64,000 bases of DNA from Myxococcales bacterium (GTDB lineage: Bacteria > Myxococcota_A > Polyangia > Haliangiales > Haliangiaceae), in the NCBI GenBank assembly GCA_016707895.1, contig JADJGV010000015.1, positions 186,001 to 250,000 of the forward strand, given 5' to 3'. The notes beneath the pieces were generated by a model that was given only the letters and a program-made list of their open reading frames with translations, was not told the DNA's origin and searched no databases. The position numbers and the translations under genes are program-made. Positions 52,601 through 60,660 of this stretch are shown here, one piece after another. Each line of letters opens with the position of its first letter. Positions within the stretch are counted from its first letter, which is position 1.

Positions 52601-53626
52601 TCACACCGCGCGCAGCGCCGGCGTCGGGCTCGGCTTCTCGACCGGGCCCCAGTCGGGCGCGCGCAGGTAGTGCAGCAGGCCCGAGGCGAAGCCGGCGCCG
52701 TGGCTGGCGTGCAGCACCGGAAAGATCGCCCACGCGGTGACCACGCCGGCCGGGCCCAGCGGCCGCGCGACGCGGACCGCCTCGGCGCCGGTGAGCAGCG
52801 CGTAGGCCGCGAACGCCGCCGGCGCGATCGGCCACAGCGGCGGCACCAGCACCAGCGCGCTGGCGCCGATCACCATCGCGAACGGGATCAGCGGGCGCAG
52901 CGTCGGGAACCGCCCCAGCTTGAGCAGCGTCCGCGCGCGGCCGCGGCCGTACTTCCAGTACTGCTTGGCCAGCGTCGCGAACGAGTCGCGCGGGTAGTAG
53001 TGCACCTCGATGTCGCGCGACAGGTAGATCTGGCCGCCGGTCTCGAGCAGCCGCTGGTTGAGCTCGGCGTCCTCGTTGGTGATGGCCTTGGGATCGTACA
53101 GGCCGATGCGATCGAAGACCGCGCGGCGGAACGCCCCGAGGAACACGGTGTCGACGAAGCCCTCGGCGGTGGCGTCGCGGTAGCGCGCGCCGCCGACGCC
53201 GACCGGCGACGTCAGCGCCGCGCACAGCGCCTGCTGGAAGGGGGTCTTGGCCTTGGCGCGCTGGGCGCCGCCGACGTTGTCGGCGCCGGTCGCGGCCAGC
53301 TTCTCGACGCAGGTGCGCACGTAGCTGGGCGCGTACTCGCAGTGCACGTCCATGCGGACGATGATCTCGCCCTTGGCCGCCTTGATCAGCTGGTTGATCC
53401 CGGCCGCCTGCAGCCGGTCCGGGTTGTCGACGACCTTGATCCGGGGATCGGCCTTGGCCAGGTCGGCCAGGATCGCCCGGGTGCGATCGGTCGACCGCCC
53501 GTCGGCGATCAGGATCTCGATCCGATCCTTCGGGTAGTCCTGGGCCTGCACCGAGCGGATGCAGGCCTCGATGTAGTGCTCTTCGTTGAACGCGGGCATC
53601 GCGATCGTCACCAGCGGCGTGGCCAT
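52601..53626 (-). CDS. Family 2 glycosyltransferase (ExoA-like)
   Basis: A 341-aa GT-A glycosyltransferase. VTIAMPAFNEE at the start, LIADGRSTDRT (nucleotide-sugar binding), the acidic metal site in IVRMDVHCEY and the NEDAELNQRL catalytic region fit family GT2. Two to three hydrophobic segments (about 250-300) near the C-terminus give membrane association, as in ExoA-type polysaccharide enzymes. The ATG at 53626 is preferred over 53635 because a TACGAT -10 box overlaps the latter. The convergent helicase gene ends only seven bases away. Likely role: surface polysaccharide synthesis. Confidence 0.9.
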   Translation of the reverse strand: MATPLVTIAMPAFNEEHYIEACIRSVQAQDYPKDRIEILIADGRSTDRTRAILADLAKADPRIKVVDNPDRLQAAGINQLIKAAKGEIIVRMDVHCEYAPSYVRTCVEKLAATGADNVGGAQRAKAKTPFQQALCAALTSPVGVGGARYRDATAEGFVDTVFLGAFRRAVFDRIGLYDPKAITNEDAELNQRLLETGGQIYLSRDIEVHYYPRDSFATLAKQYWKYGRGRARTLLKLGRFPTLRPLIPFAMVIGASALVLVPPLWPIAPAAFAAYALLTGAEAVRVARPLGPAGVVTAWAIFPVLHASHGAGFASGLLHYLRAPDWGPVEKPSPTPALRAV

Positions 53627-53633
53627 CGCCGCC

Positions 53634-53639
53634 ATCGTA
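53634..53639 (-). promoter_or_regulatory. Candidate -10 box of the glycosyltransferase gene
   Basis: Minus-strand TACGAT overlaps the upstream in-frame ATG (53635) and ends seven bases before the ATG at 53626. This argues for the latter start and a leaderless message. Confidence 0.35.
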
Positions 53640-53660
53640 CACGACCGGCGCGCGCCGCGG

Positions 53661-54092
53661 TCAGCGCCGCGGCGGCGGCCGTCGCCCGGTGGCCCGGTAG
53701 GCCACGTAGTCGGCCAGGATCGTGGCGTGGTCGAACACCAGGGGCGGCAGCGCGTCGAGCGCGAAGACCCCGGCCGCGGCGGCGTCGTCGCTGCCGACCG
53801 GCGCCCCGCCGGCGCGGGCCAGGAACACCGTCGACATCGTGTGCTGGCGGGCGTCGCGGGCCGGGTCGCTGTAGACGTGGAACAGCTCGGTCAGCTCGAC
53901 GTCGAGGCCGGTCTCCTCCTTGGCCTCGCGCACGCCGGCGTCGGCGACCCACTCGCCGCGATCGACGAAGCCACCGGGCAGCGCCCAGCCGATCGGCGTG
54001 TGCTTGCGCTCGATCAGCACGACGGTGCCGGGGCGGTCGGCCAGCTCGATGATGACGTCGACGGTGGGGGTCGGGTTCTGGTAGGTCGTCAT
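53661..54092 (-). CDS. NUDIX hydrolase (ADP-ribose pyrophosphatase-like)
   Basis: A 143-aa NUDIX enzyme. The Nudix box GGFVDRGEWVADAGVREAKEETGLDV is complete, and the extended segment HVYSDPARDARQHTMSTVFLA is of the kind seen in ADP-ribose and NADH pyrophosphatases. A GGAGGG ribosome site (plus 54099-54104) lies six bases before the ATG, one of the few clear Shine-Dalgarno sequences in the window. That fits a gene read from inside an operon: it begins 35 bases after the sulfatase-like gene ends. Confidence 0.9.
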   Translation of the reverse strand: MTTYQNPTPTVDVIIELADRPGTVVLIERKHTPIGWALPGGFVDRGEWVADAGVREAKEETGLDVELTELFHVYSDPARDARQHTMSTVFLARAGGAPVGSDDAAAAGVFALDALPPLVFDHATILADYVAYRATGRRPPPRR

Positions 54093-54127
54093 GGGGTTCC
54101 CTCCGCGGCGGCGCGGCGACGTGGCAG

Positions 54128-56368
54128 CTACTCGGCGAGCGTGACCTCGACCCAGTCGAGCAGCAGCTTCTGCATCTGCTCCTTGGCCGCGGCGGCGCTG
54201 GCGTCGTTCCAGCGATCGCGCTGCTCGCCGGGGTCGCCGGCCAGGTCGTACAGCTCCATCCGGCGCTGCGACAGCACGTTGATCAGCTTCCACGCGCCGT
54301 CGGCCGACACCGCCATCTTGAGATCCTGCTCCCAGCCGGGGTAGGCGAGCAGCTCGGCGAACGCCGGCTTGGGCGGCAGCGCGCCGCCCTGGATCGCCGG
54401 CACCAGGCTGCGGCCCAGCCAGCTCGCGTCGGGCTTGGCGCCGGCCAGCTCGGCCACCGTCGGCGCCAGATCGATCAGCTGGACCACGTCGTCGACCGCC
54501 CGCGGCGCCGCGCCCGGGACCCGGAACGCGAACGGCACCCGCAGCTGCTCGTCGTAGAGGTTGGTGCCGTGGAACATGCTCTGGCCGCCGAAGTTGTGCT
54601 CGCCGAAAGCCTCGCCGTGATCGCTCATCAGCACCACGACGGTGTCCTGATCGAGGCCGGCGGCGGCCAGGCCGTCGAGCAGCTGGCCGACCCAGCCGTC
54701 GACGAACGCCAGCTCGTAGTCGTAGCGGTGGGCGTGGGCCTTGGTGCCGGTCTCGGTGACCGGCGGGAAGCCCTCGTGCTCGACGAAGCTCGAGTGCGGC
54801 TCGAACAGGTGGACGAACATCGCGAACCGCTGCTTGGACGTGCCCAGCTCGGCCAGCTTGGCCACCGCGCGCGGCACGATCCGCGGCGACGCGACGTCCT
54901 TGTTCGATGGGCCGATGTCGAGCGCGCCGTCGTTGTCGAAGCTGGTGAAGCCCTGGGTGAAGTTGCGCTCGTCGCGGAAGTAGAAGTGCGACGCCACGCC
55001 GAGGGTGGTCAGCCCCGCGGCCTGCAGCTGCTCGAACAGCATGACGTTGGCGTCGTCGACCCGGGGGTACTTCGAGTGGAGCTTGTCGACCTTGACCAGC
55101 GACGGGTAGCGCGACGCCATGAAGCTCGGCATCGAGCGCGGCGTGTTGTTGGCCTGGGCGTAGGTGCGCTTGAACCACACCGCCTGATCGAGGAAGGCGT
55201 CGATGCGCGGGGTCAGCGACTTGCCGTCGCGCTGGTAGCCGCTCTTGCCCAGGCGATCGACGCGGACGGTGTCGATCATGACGATCACGACGTTCTTGCC
55301 CGCGGCCGCCGGCGCGGCCACCCCGGCGTCCAGCGGCGCCGCGCCGCCGTCGGGGGCGGGCGGGGTGCCGCCGTCGGCGACCGGCTCGGCCGCGCGATCG
55401 CCGCCCTGGCAGTTGTCGTCCTTGCCGTTGCCGGCGATCTCCTTCTGGTTCGGGTTGACGCCCTTGTCGTGGTCGTCGCAGTCGGGGCCGCGGAAGAACG
55501 CCGAGAAGCCGTCGCCGTCGGCGTCGAGCTTCGTCTGCAGCGCGAAGACGATGGTGCGCGACGCGATGCCCTTCTCGGTCACGGCCTTGGCCACCGCCGC
55601 CGACGGCTGGCGCGTCAGCGTCGCGCCGCCGAGCACCAGCGCCAGCGCCAGGCCGACGCCGACCAGGGGGCCGCGGGCCGGCACCTTGGCGCGCACCGCG
55701 GCCAGCGGGCCCAGCGCCACCGCGCCGAGCACCAGCGTCAGCACCGGGAGCATCACGAACTCGGCGATCGCCCCCATCGGCAGCGCGGCGTTGTCGAAGC
55801 CGGCGCCGTAGAGCGCGCGCCGCGCGAACACCAGCGCCGCGGGGATCGCGACGATCAGCGCCTGCACGAAGCGCGGCACGCCGGCGATCACCGGCAGCGA
55901 CCGCGCGCCGGCGCGGGCCAGCCGCGCGATCGGCACGATCGCCAGCCCCGCGCCCAGCGCCAGCAGCATCACCACCGGGCCCATCACCCGGGCGCCGGCC
56001 TCCGGGCGGTGCGCCTTGGCGACCAGGATCATCGCCGCGGTCGGCACCAGGATCGCGATCGCCACGCCGACGAGCAGCACCGCGACCACCGCGCCGGCCC
56101 AGGCCGCGTCGCGCTCGGGGTCATCCTTGAGCCGGCCGATGGCGCCGGGGCCGAACGTGGCCGAGAAGCCGGCGGCGACCGCGCCGGCGTAGAGCGCGAA
56201 GCCGAACGCCGGCAGGCCCCACAGCCCGAGCACGGTGATCATCGCGCCGCCGCCGGTGACGACGCCGTCGATGACGGCCAGGATCAGCGCGGCGCAGAGC
56301 GCGGCGCCAGCGCCGGCGGCAAACGCGGCGCGGGTAGAAGCGAACGACGGAGTAGCGGCCTCGGCCAT
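54128..56368 (-). CDS. Membrane sulfatase/phosphotransferase-fold enzyme with MopE-like metal motif
   Basis: A 746-aa protein with about seven N-terminal membrane spans (to residue ~255) and a C-terminal alkaline-phosphatase-superfamily domain. The latter has VIVMIDTVRVDRLG, the nucleophile region NNTPRSMPS, FMVHLF-like FAMFVHLFEPHSS and MSDHGEAFGEH. The usual Cys/Ser of sulfatases is replaced by a Thr-Pro-Arg-Ser context, so a phosphotransferase of the LtaS/EptA style is possible. Between the halves lies LDADGDGFSAFFRGPDCDDHD...NGKDDNCQGG, matching the MopE/Cu-binding repeat. Modification of surface lipids or glycans is the likely role. Confidence 0.82.
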   Translation of the reverse strand: MAEAATPSFASTRAAFAAGAGAALCAALILAVIDGVVTGGGAMITVLGLWGLPAFGFALYAGAVAAGFSATFGPGAIGRLKDDPERDAAWAGAVVAVLLVGVAIAILVPTAAMILVAKAHRPEAGARVMGPVVMLLALGAGLAIVPIARLARAGARSLPVIAGVPRFVQALIVAIPAALVFARRALYGAGFDNAALPMGAIAEFVMLPVLTLVLGAVALGPLAAVRAKVPARGPLVGVGLALALVLGGATLTRQPSAAVAKAVTEKGIASRTIVFALQTKLDADGDGFSAFFRGPDCDDHDKGVNPNQKEIAGNGKDDNCQGGDRAAEPVADGGTPPAPDGGAAPLDAGVAAPAAAGKNVVIVMIDTVRVDRLGKSGYQRDGKSLTPRIDAFLDQAVWFKRTYAQANNTPRSMPSFMASRYPSLVKVDKLHSKYPRVDDANVMLFEQLQAAGLTTLGVASHFYFRDERNFTQGFTSFDNDGALDIGPSNKDVASPRIVPRAVAKLAELGTSKQRFAMFVHLFEPHSSFVEHEGFPPVTETGTKAHAHRYDYELAFVDGWVGQLLDGLAAAGLDQDTVVVLMSDHGEAFGEHNFGGQSMFHGTNLYDEQLRVPFAFRVPGAAPRAVDDVVQLIDLAPTVAELAGAKPDASWLGRSLVPAIQGGALPPKPAFAELLAYPGWEQDLKMAVSADGAWKLINVLSQRRMELYDLAGDPGEQRDRWNDASAAAAKEQMQKLLLDWVEVTLAE

Positions 56369-56428
56369 GGCGACAGCGTTACCACGACCGATCGCGCGGC
56401 GCGGGGATCGCCCCGAGCGCTTCGGCCG

Positions 56429-57337
56429 CTACCGACGGCTCGCGACCAGCGCCATCGCCTCGTCGCGCGCGGGCACGCCGTCCCACGCCCCCAGCACCTG
56501 GCACGACAGCGCGGCCGCCGCCGAGGCCAGCTCGATGCAGCGCGCGAACGGCAGCTCGCCCAAGAGCCCGGCGACGAACGCGCCGTGGAACACCGAGCCG
56601 GCGCCGGTCGAGTCGAGGGTCTCGACCGGGTAGCCGGGGACCTCGACCAGCTCGCCGCCGTGGCGGCCGACCGCGCCGGCCGCGCCCAGCGTCACCACCA
56701 CCGCCCGCGGCCCCAGCCGCACCAGCTCGCCCAGCGCGCCCTCGAGATCCCGGCGCGGCGCCAGCTCGGCCAGCATGCGCTCGGAGGTGAGCAGCACGTC
56801 GGCGAAGGCCACCAGCTCGCTCGAGCCCTCGGTGGGCGCGGTCAGGTCGATCACCACCGGGATGCCCCGGGCCCGGGCCCGCTGGGCCACCGCGATCTGC
56901 GCCGCGGGCATCGAATCGTCGAGCACGAGCGCGCCCGCGCCCGCCAGCGCGGCCTCGACGTCGATGGGCAGCGCGTCGAGATCGAGGTCGTCGCCGGCGG
57001 CCCGCTGCACCAGCCGGCCGCCCTGGGGATCGACCGTGACCAGCTCGGCCCGGGAGCCGCCGGGGCAGGGGCGGAGCAGGGCGGCGTCGATGCCAGCCTG
57101 GGCCAAGGTGGCGCGGACCAGCGCCGACAGGCCGTCGGTGCCGACCCAGCCGGCCAGGCGGCCGGCGCAGCCGAACACCGCCGCGGTGCGGACCGCCACC
57201 GCGACGCCGGGGCCGGGCGACACCGCGATGGCCGCCAGCTCGCCGGCGTCGCCCGACGACGCCTCGGGGACCCGCACCGCGAGGGCCGACAGCGCCACGC
57301 CGACCCGGCCGACGCCGACCACGATCGGCGGGCTCAC
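56429..57337 (-). CDS. PfkB-family protein with altered catalytic Asp
   Basis: A 302-aa ribokinase-fold protein. Family features are GCAGRLAGWVGTDGLS, the ADDLDL-like GDDLDL segment, VVVTLGAAGAV and the C-terminal signature. In PfkB kinases that signature is D-T-x-GAGD-x-F with a catalytic Asp. Here it reads LDSTGAGSVFHGAF, so the Asp of GAGD is Ser (codon TCG in the coding sense). Sugar phosphorylation is therefore doubtful. The GTG at 57337 begins the first beta strand and is preferred to a longer start. It lies 60 bases upstream of the sulfatase-like gene, same strand. Confidence 0.8.
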   Translation of the reverse strand: MSPPIVVGVGRVGVALSALAVRVPEASSGDAGELAAIAVSPGPGVAVAVRTAAVFGCAGRLAGWVGTDGLSALVRATLAQAGIDAALLRPCPGGSRAELVTVDPQGGRLVQRAAGDDLDLDALPIDVEAALAGAGALVLDDSMPAAQIAVAQRARARGIPVVIDLTAPTEGSSELVAFADVLLTSERMLAELAPRRDLEGALGELVRLGPRAVVVTLGAAGAVGRHGGELVEVPGYPVETLDSTGAGSVFHGAFVAGLLGELPFARCIELASAAAALSCQVLGAWDGVPARDEAMALVASRR

Positions 57338-57402
57338 CGGCGGCTCCGTGTCGGCGGGATCACACCGCCAGGGTAACAGCCGGGCCGGCCTCACGGGGCG
57401 CC

Positions 57403-57431
57403 TCGACCGCGCAAACGCGCCGGGTTAGGGT
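57403..57431 (+). promoter_or_regulatory. Promoter of the ECF sigma operon
   Basis: TCGACC (57403-57408), a 17-base spacer and TAGGGT (57426-57431) lie nine bases before the GTG at 57441. An ECF-type autoregulatory promoter was looked for: AAACG at 57413-57417 is only suggestive. Confidence 0.35.
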
Positions 57432-57440
57432 CCCGGGACC

Positions 57441-58127
57441 GTGACCGAGCGCCCCAGGCAACCCTCCGCGCCGCCGGCCGGTCCTACCCAGGACCCCCGC
57501 CGCGAGGACCCTGTGGCCAGCACCGCCGTCTCGGACATCCCACGCCCCCGCGCCGACCTGGCCGCCGCCGCCATGGACGACGCGACCCTGATCGCCGCAT
57601 GCCGGCGCGGCGACGCGCGGGCGATGGAGCTGCTCTACCACCAGTACAAGCGGCGGGTGTTCGGCCTGTGCCACCGCATCGTCGGCCCGGTCGACGCCGA
57701 GGAGGTGGCCCAGGAGGTGTTCGTGCGCGTGTTCCGCGGCCTGGCCGGCTTCCGCGGCGACGCCCAGCTGGGCACGTGGATCTACCGCCTCGCGGTCAAC
57801 TGCGCGCTCACCCAGGCCGGCAAGCAGCGCCGCCGGCAGGAGGTCGGCGACGATCACCTCGAGGAGGTGGCCGCGCCGCCGGTGGCCAGCCGCGATCCGC
57901 GCCTGTCGCGCCGGGTCGAGGCCGCGATGGCCGAGCTGCCCGCGGGCTACCGCGCGATCCTGGTGCTGCACGACGTCGAGGGGCTGTCCCACGAGGAGTG
58001 CGCGGCGATCATGGACTGTCGCGTCGGCACGTCGAAGTCGCAGCTGCACAAGGCGCGCATGCGGATGCGCGAGCTCCTGGGCCCGGCGCTGGCCGCCGAG
58101 CGGCTGCCCGGCGGGGAGGCCCCGTGA
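57441..58127 (+). CDS. ECF (group 4) sigma factor
   Basis: A 228-aa sigma-70 family regulator. Region 2 is visible as ELLYHQYKRRVFGLCHRIVGPVDAEEVAQEVFVRVFRGLAGF...LGTWIYRLAVN. Region 4 follows (LPAGYRAILVLHDVEGLSHEECAAIMDCRVGTSKSQLHKARMRMRELL). A Pro-rich N-terminal extension of about 40 residues precedes region 2; an internal ATG at 57573 could give the short form. The next gene encodes a zinc-finger anti-sigma factor and overlaps by GTGA, the classical arrangement for an envelope-stress RpoE-type switch. Confidence 0.93.
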   Translation: MTERPRQPSAPPAGPTQDPRREDPVASTAVSDIPRPRADLAAAAMDDATLIAACRRGDARAMELLYHQYKRRVFGLCHRIVGPVDAEEVAQEVFVRVFRGLAGFRGDAQLGTWIYRLAVNCALTQAGKQRRRQEVGDDHLEEVAAPPVASRDPRLSRRVEAAMAELPAGYRAILVLHDVEGLSHEECAAIMDCRVGTSKSQLHKARMRMRELLGPALAAERLPGGEAP

Positions 58128-58831
58128 ACTGTCGCCAGCTCGCCGCGCAGGTCGACGGGTACCTCGACGGCGATCTCGACGAGGTCGGCGCCAGCGCGTG
58201 CCGCGGCCACCTGCGCACGTGCGCCGCGTGCCGCGACCTCGCCGATCAACAGACCCGGCTGCGGGCGGCGCTGGCCGAGCTGCCGCCGGCCGAGCCGCCG
58301 GCGCACCTGTGGGCCGCGATCGACGCCCGCGTTGGCGCCGCCGAGATCGCCGACAGCCGCCGCGGCGCGCTGGCCACCGGCTGGTCGCGGCTGGTGGCGT
58401 GGCTACGCCCGGTGGCGTGGCCGGTGGCGATGGTCGGCTCGGCGGGCGCGATCGCGCTGGCGGTGGTGCAGCTGCGCGACGCGGCCCCGAGCCAGCCGCT
58501 GGCGCTGCGCGCGCCGGTGATCGCCCCGGCCGCGGCACCGCCGGTGCGGCTGGCGCTGCGCGACGCGCTCGACGAGCGCGCCGACCTCGAGCGCGAGGCC
58601 GACGGCCGCTTCCGCCAGGTGGTGAGCGAGCTCCTGCCGCTGGCCCGGGCCGAGGTCGCGACCTGGTCGGCGCGGCGCGCCCAGGCCTTCGCTCACGATC
58701 TCGAGCGCCGCGAGCAGGCGGTGCTGGTGGCCAGCCCCGGGCACGTCCGCGAGCGCGCCTGGCACGATCTGACCAGCTACCTCGAGCGGGTCGCGCTCGG
58801 CGAGCAGGTCGCGCTGGGAGGTGGGCGGTGA
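58124..58831 (+). CDS. Anti-sigma factor with zf-HC2 zinc finger and one membrane span
   Basis: A 235-aa protein. The N-terminal zinc-binding motif is CRGHLRTCAACRDL (His-x3-Cys-x2-Cys), as in ZAS-type anti-sigma factors. One span (VAMVGSAGAIALAVVQL, about 105-121) follows, then a periplasmic helical domain rich in Glu/Arg/Ala. It should hold the ECF sigma factor inactive at the membrane. A strong GGGGAGG (58113-58119) precedes the GTG, in addition to the overlap with the sigma gene. Its own stop overlaps the next GTG. Confidence 0.9.
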   Translation: MNCRQLAAQVDGYLDGDLDEVGASACRGHLRTCAACRDLADQQTRLRAALAELPPAEPPAHLWAAIDARVGAAEIADSRRGALATGWSRLVAWLRPVAWPVAMVGSAGAIALAVVQLRDAAPSQPLALRAPVIAPAAAPPVRLALRDALDERADLEREADGRFRQVVSELLPLARAEVATWSARRAQAFAHDLERREQAVLVASPGHVRERAWHDLTSYLERVALGEQVALGGGR

Positions 58832-59796
58832 CCGCGCGGCGCGCGCTGGCGGCGGTGGTGTCGATCGCGCTGGCCGCGCCGGCCGGGGCCTGGGCCGACG
58901 ACGGCACCGATGGCGACGGCGACGGCGTGGTGGTCGAGCGGGCCGAGTTCCAGGCCGGCGTCGTCGGTCGGCCGGTCGGCGTGATCGCCATCGACAACAG
59001 CCTCGGCGACGTGCGCATCGAGGGCTACGACGGCACCACCGTCACGGTGATCGCGGTCAAGCACGCGCCCGACGCGGCGTCGCTGCGGCGGCTGCGCGTC
59101 GAGAGCCTGGCCAACCCGGACGGCAGCGTTCGGTTGACCACGCTGCTCACCGACCGCGGCGGCGCCGAGCGCCCGGCGGTGGCGCTGGCCGCGGTGCGGG
59201 TCGACCTGACCGTCAAGGTGCCGCGGGCCGCCACCATCAGCGGGCGGGTCACCACCGGCCGGCTCGAGGTCGCCAACGTCGACGCCGGCGCCGACCTCGA
59301 CTCGTCGACCGGGCCGATCGTCGTCCGCAACGTGGCCGGCGTGGTGTTCGCGCGCTCGCTGGCCGGCAGCCAGCGCTTCGAGGAGGTGTTCGGCTCCCTC
59401 GACAGCCACGCGGTCGACGGCGACCTGGCCTTCGACAGCGTCCGCGGCGCGGCGCTGACCGCGCGCGCCTACGCCGGCGACATCGCCGGGCGCGGCGTGG
59501 CCAGCAAGCAGGTGCGGCTGACGTCGATCAGCGGCAGCATCGACCTCGAGGCCGAGCCCCAGGCCGGCGGCAGCGTCACGGTCACCAGCCTGCGCGGCGC
59601 GGTCGATGTCCGCCTGCGCGGCACGGTCGGCGTCGCGGTGCGGGCCCGGGCCGGCGGCCGGGTCACGCTGGCCGGCGCCGCCACGCCCACGACGGCCGAC
59701 CGGTGGATCGAGGCGCGCTACGGCGCCCGCCGCGACCGCGCCGCGGTGCAGGTCGAGTCGCGGTTCGGCGACGTCAGCTTCGCGCTGATGCAGTGA
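58828..59796 (+). CDS. Exported DUF4097 (adhesin-like beta-helix) protein
   Basis: A 322-aa secreted protein with signal peptide (VVSIALAAPAGAWADD). The mature chain is a series of short beta strands typical of DUF4097 (VIAIDNSLGDVRIEGYDG, ISGRVTTGRLEVANVD, LDSSTGPIVVRNVAG, LTSISGSIDLEAEPQ, VTSLRGAVDVRLRG). DUF4097 genes often follow ECF sigma/anti-sigma pairs, so it may be a target or sensor of that system. GGGAGG (58816-58821) lies six bases before the GTG start. Confidence 0.88.
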   Translation: MTARRALAAVVSIALAAPAGAWADDGTDGDGDGVVVERAEFQAGVVGRPVGVIAIDNSLGDVRIEGYDGTTVTVIAVKHAPDAASLRRLRVESLANPDGSVRLTTLLTDRGGAERPAVALAAVRVDLTVKVPRAATISGRVTTGRLEVANVDAGADLDSSTGPIVVRNVAGVVFARSLAGSQRFEEVFGSLDSHAVDGDLAFDSVRGAALTARAYAGDIAGRGVASKQVRLTSISGSIDLEAEPQAGGSVTVTSLRGAVDVRLRGTVGVAVRARAGGRVTLAGAATPTTADRWIEARYGARRDRAAVQVESRFGDVSFALMQ

Positions 59797-59824
59797 TTAT
59801 TGGAGGGTCTTCGCAAAGCCCCTC

Positions 59825-59841
59825 CCCCACAAGACGTGGGG
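59825..59841 (+). terminator. Hairpin after the sigma operon
   Basis: CCCCAC, loop AAGAC, GTGGGG, 28 bases after the stop of the DUF4097 gene. G/C bases flank the stem and no T-run follows. It is the likely end of the ECF operon transcript. Confidence 0.45.
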
Positions 59842-59844
59842 CCC

Positions 59845-59945
59845 CCACCCGAAACGGCCCGGAGCGTGGCCTCGTGGCGCCGCGGTGGCCCCACCCAAGC
59901 GGCCCGGAGCGTGGCGCCGCGGTGGCCCCACGGCCCTGGCCGCGT
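59845..59945 (+). repeat. Imperfect duplication of a ~40-base GC-rich unit
   Basis: The segment CGGCCCGGAGCGTGGC ... GCCGCGGTGGCCCCAC occurs twice, at about 59856-59897 and 59899-59932, and a degenerate third start follows (GGCCCTGGCCGCGTGGG). It fills the spacer between the sigma operon and the next promoter. Confidence 0.6.
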
Positions 59946-59981
59946 GGGCGCCGACCGAGACGGACGATGGGGCGGGGCGGC

Positions 59982-60010
59982 TTGACCGGGCGGGGGGGCG
60001 CCGACATGCT
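59982..60010 (+). promoter_or_regulatory. Promoter of the 198-aa protein gene
   Basis: TTGACC (59982-59987), a 17-base spacer and CATGCT (60005-60010). The -10 box ends six bases before the ATG at 60017: another predicted leaderless start. Confidence 0.6.
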
Positions 60011-60016
60011 GCGGCG

Positions 60017-60613
60017 ATGACGGCGCCCACCCAGCTCAGCGAACGCCTCCGCGAGTACGCGGCCCAGACCGTCGAGTACGTGCGGCGCGCCGTCGGGGTC
60101 GCGCTCGACTTCGACAGCGACACGCTGCCGCTGCTCGACCACTACCTGCGCAACGTGCCGGCCGACCAGCCGGCGACCACCCGGCTGATCATCACCACCG
60201 CCGCCGCGTACTTCGGCGAGGTGGTGGTGCGGCGCCTGGGTGGACGCTGGGAGACCGGCGACGGCGACGAGCTGAGCTGGCGGCTGGTGCTGCCGACCGG
60301 CGTGTCGTTCTCGCCGGCGGGCATGGTCGGCTCGGCGATCGTGCGGGCCGACGCCGCCGACCTCGACACCGGCCTGGACTCGCCGCCGAAGATGCGGCCC
60401 TACGTCGAGGCCGCGCTCGCGCGGATGAGCCCGGTGTCGACCGAGGAGTACTACTCGCTGTGCGGCCGGCTCGACACCCTCGAGCACGTCCACGAGGTGC
60501 TGTTGACCGTCGCGGCCGAGCTGGCCGGCAAGTCGGTCCCGGCCGCCGACGACGGCGAGGACGACGGCGACGACGAGCCCGCCGCGGCGCCCGCCGACCC
60601 GCTCGTCAATTGA
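60017..60613 (+). CDS. 198-aa protein of unknown function
   Basis: A soluble acidic protein. The segment FDSDTLPLLDHYLRNVPADQ, then AAAYFGEVVVRRLGGRWETGD, suggests a small alpha/beta domain of the type found in uncharacterised bacterial proteins. The C-terminal ~25 residues are an Asp/Glu/Ala/Pro-rich tail. No catalytic or metal motif is evident. It is followed 47 bases later by the CpXC-like gene and could be cotranscribed with it. Confidence 0.7.
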   Translation: MTAPTQLSERLREYAAQTVEYVRRAVGVALDFDSDTLPLLDHYLRNVPADQPATTRLIITTAAAYFGEVVVRRLGGRWETGDGDELSWRLVLPTGVSFSPAGMVGSAIVRADAADLDTGLDSPPKMRPYVEAALARMSPVSTEEYYSLCGRLDTLEHVHEVLLTVAAELAGKSVPAADDGEDDGDDEPAAAPADPLVN

Positions 60614-60660
60614 CCGGGCGGCAGTAGATCGCGCGCGCGCCGCGGTGATATGCCGTCGCC

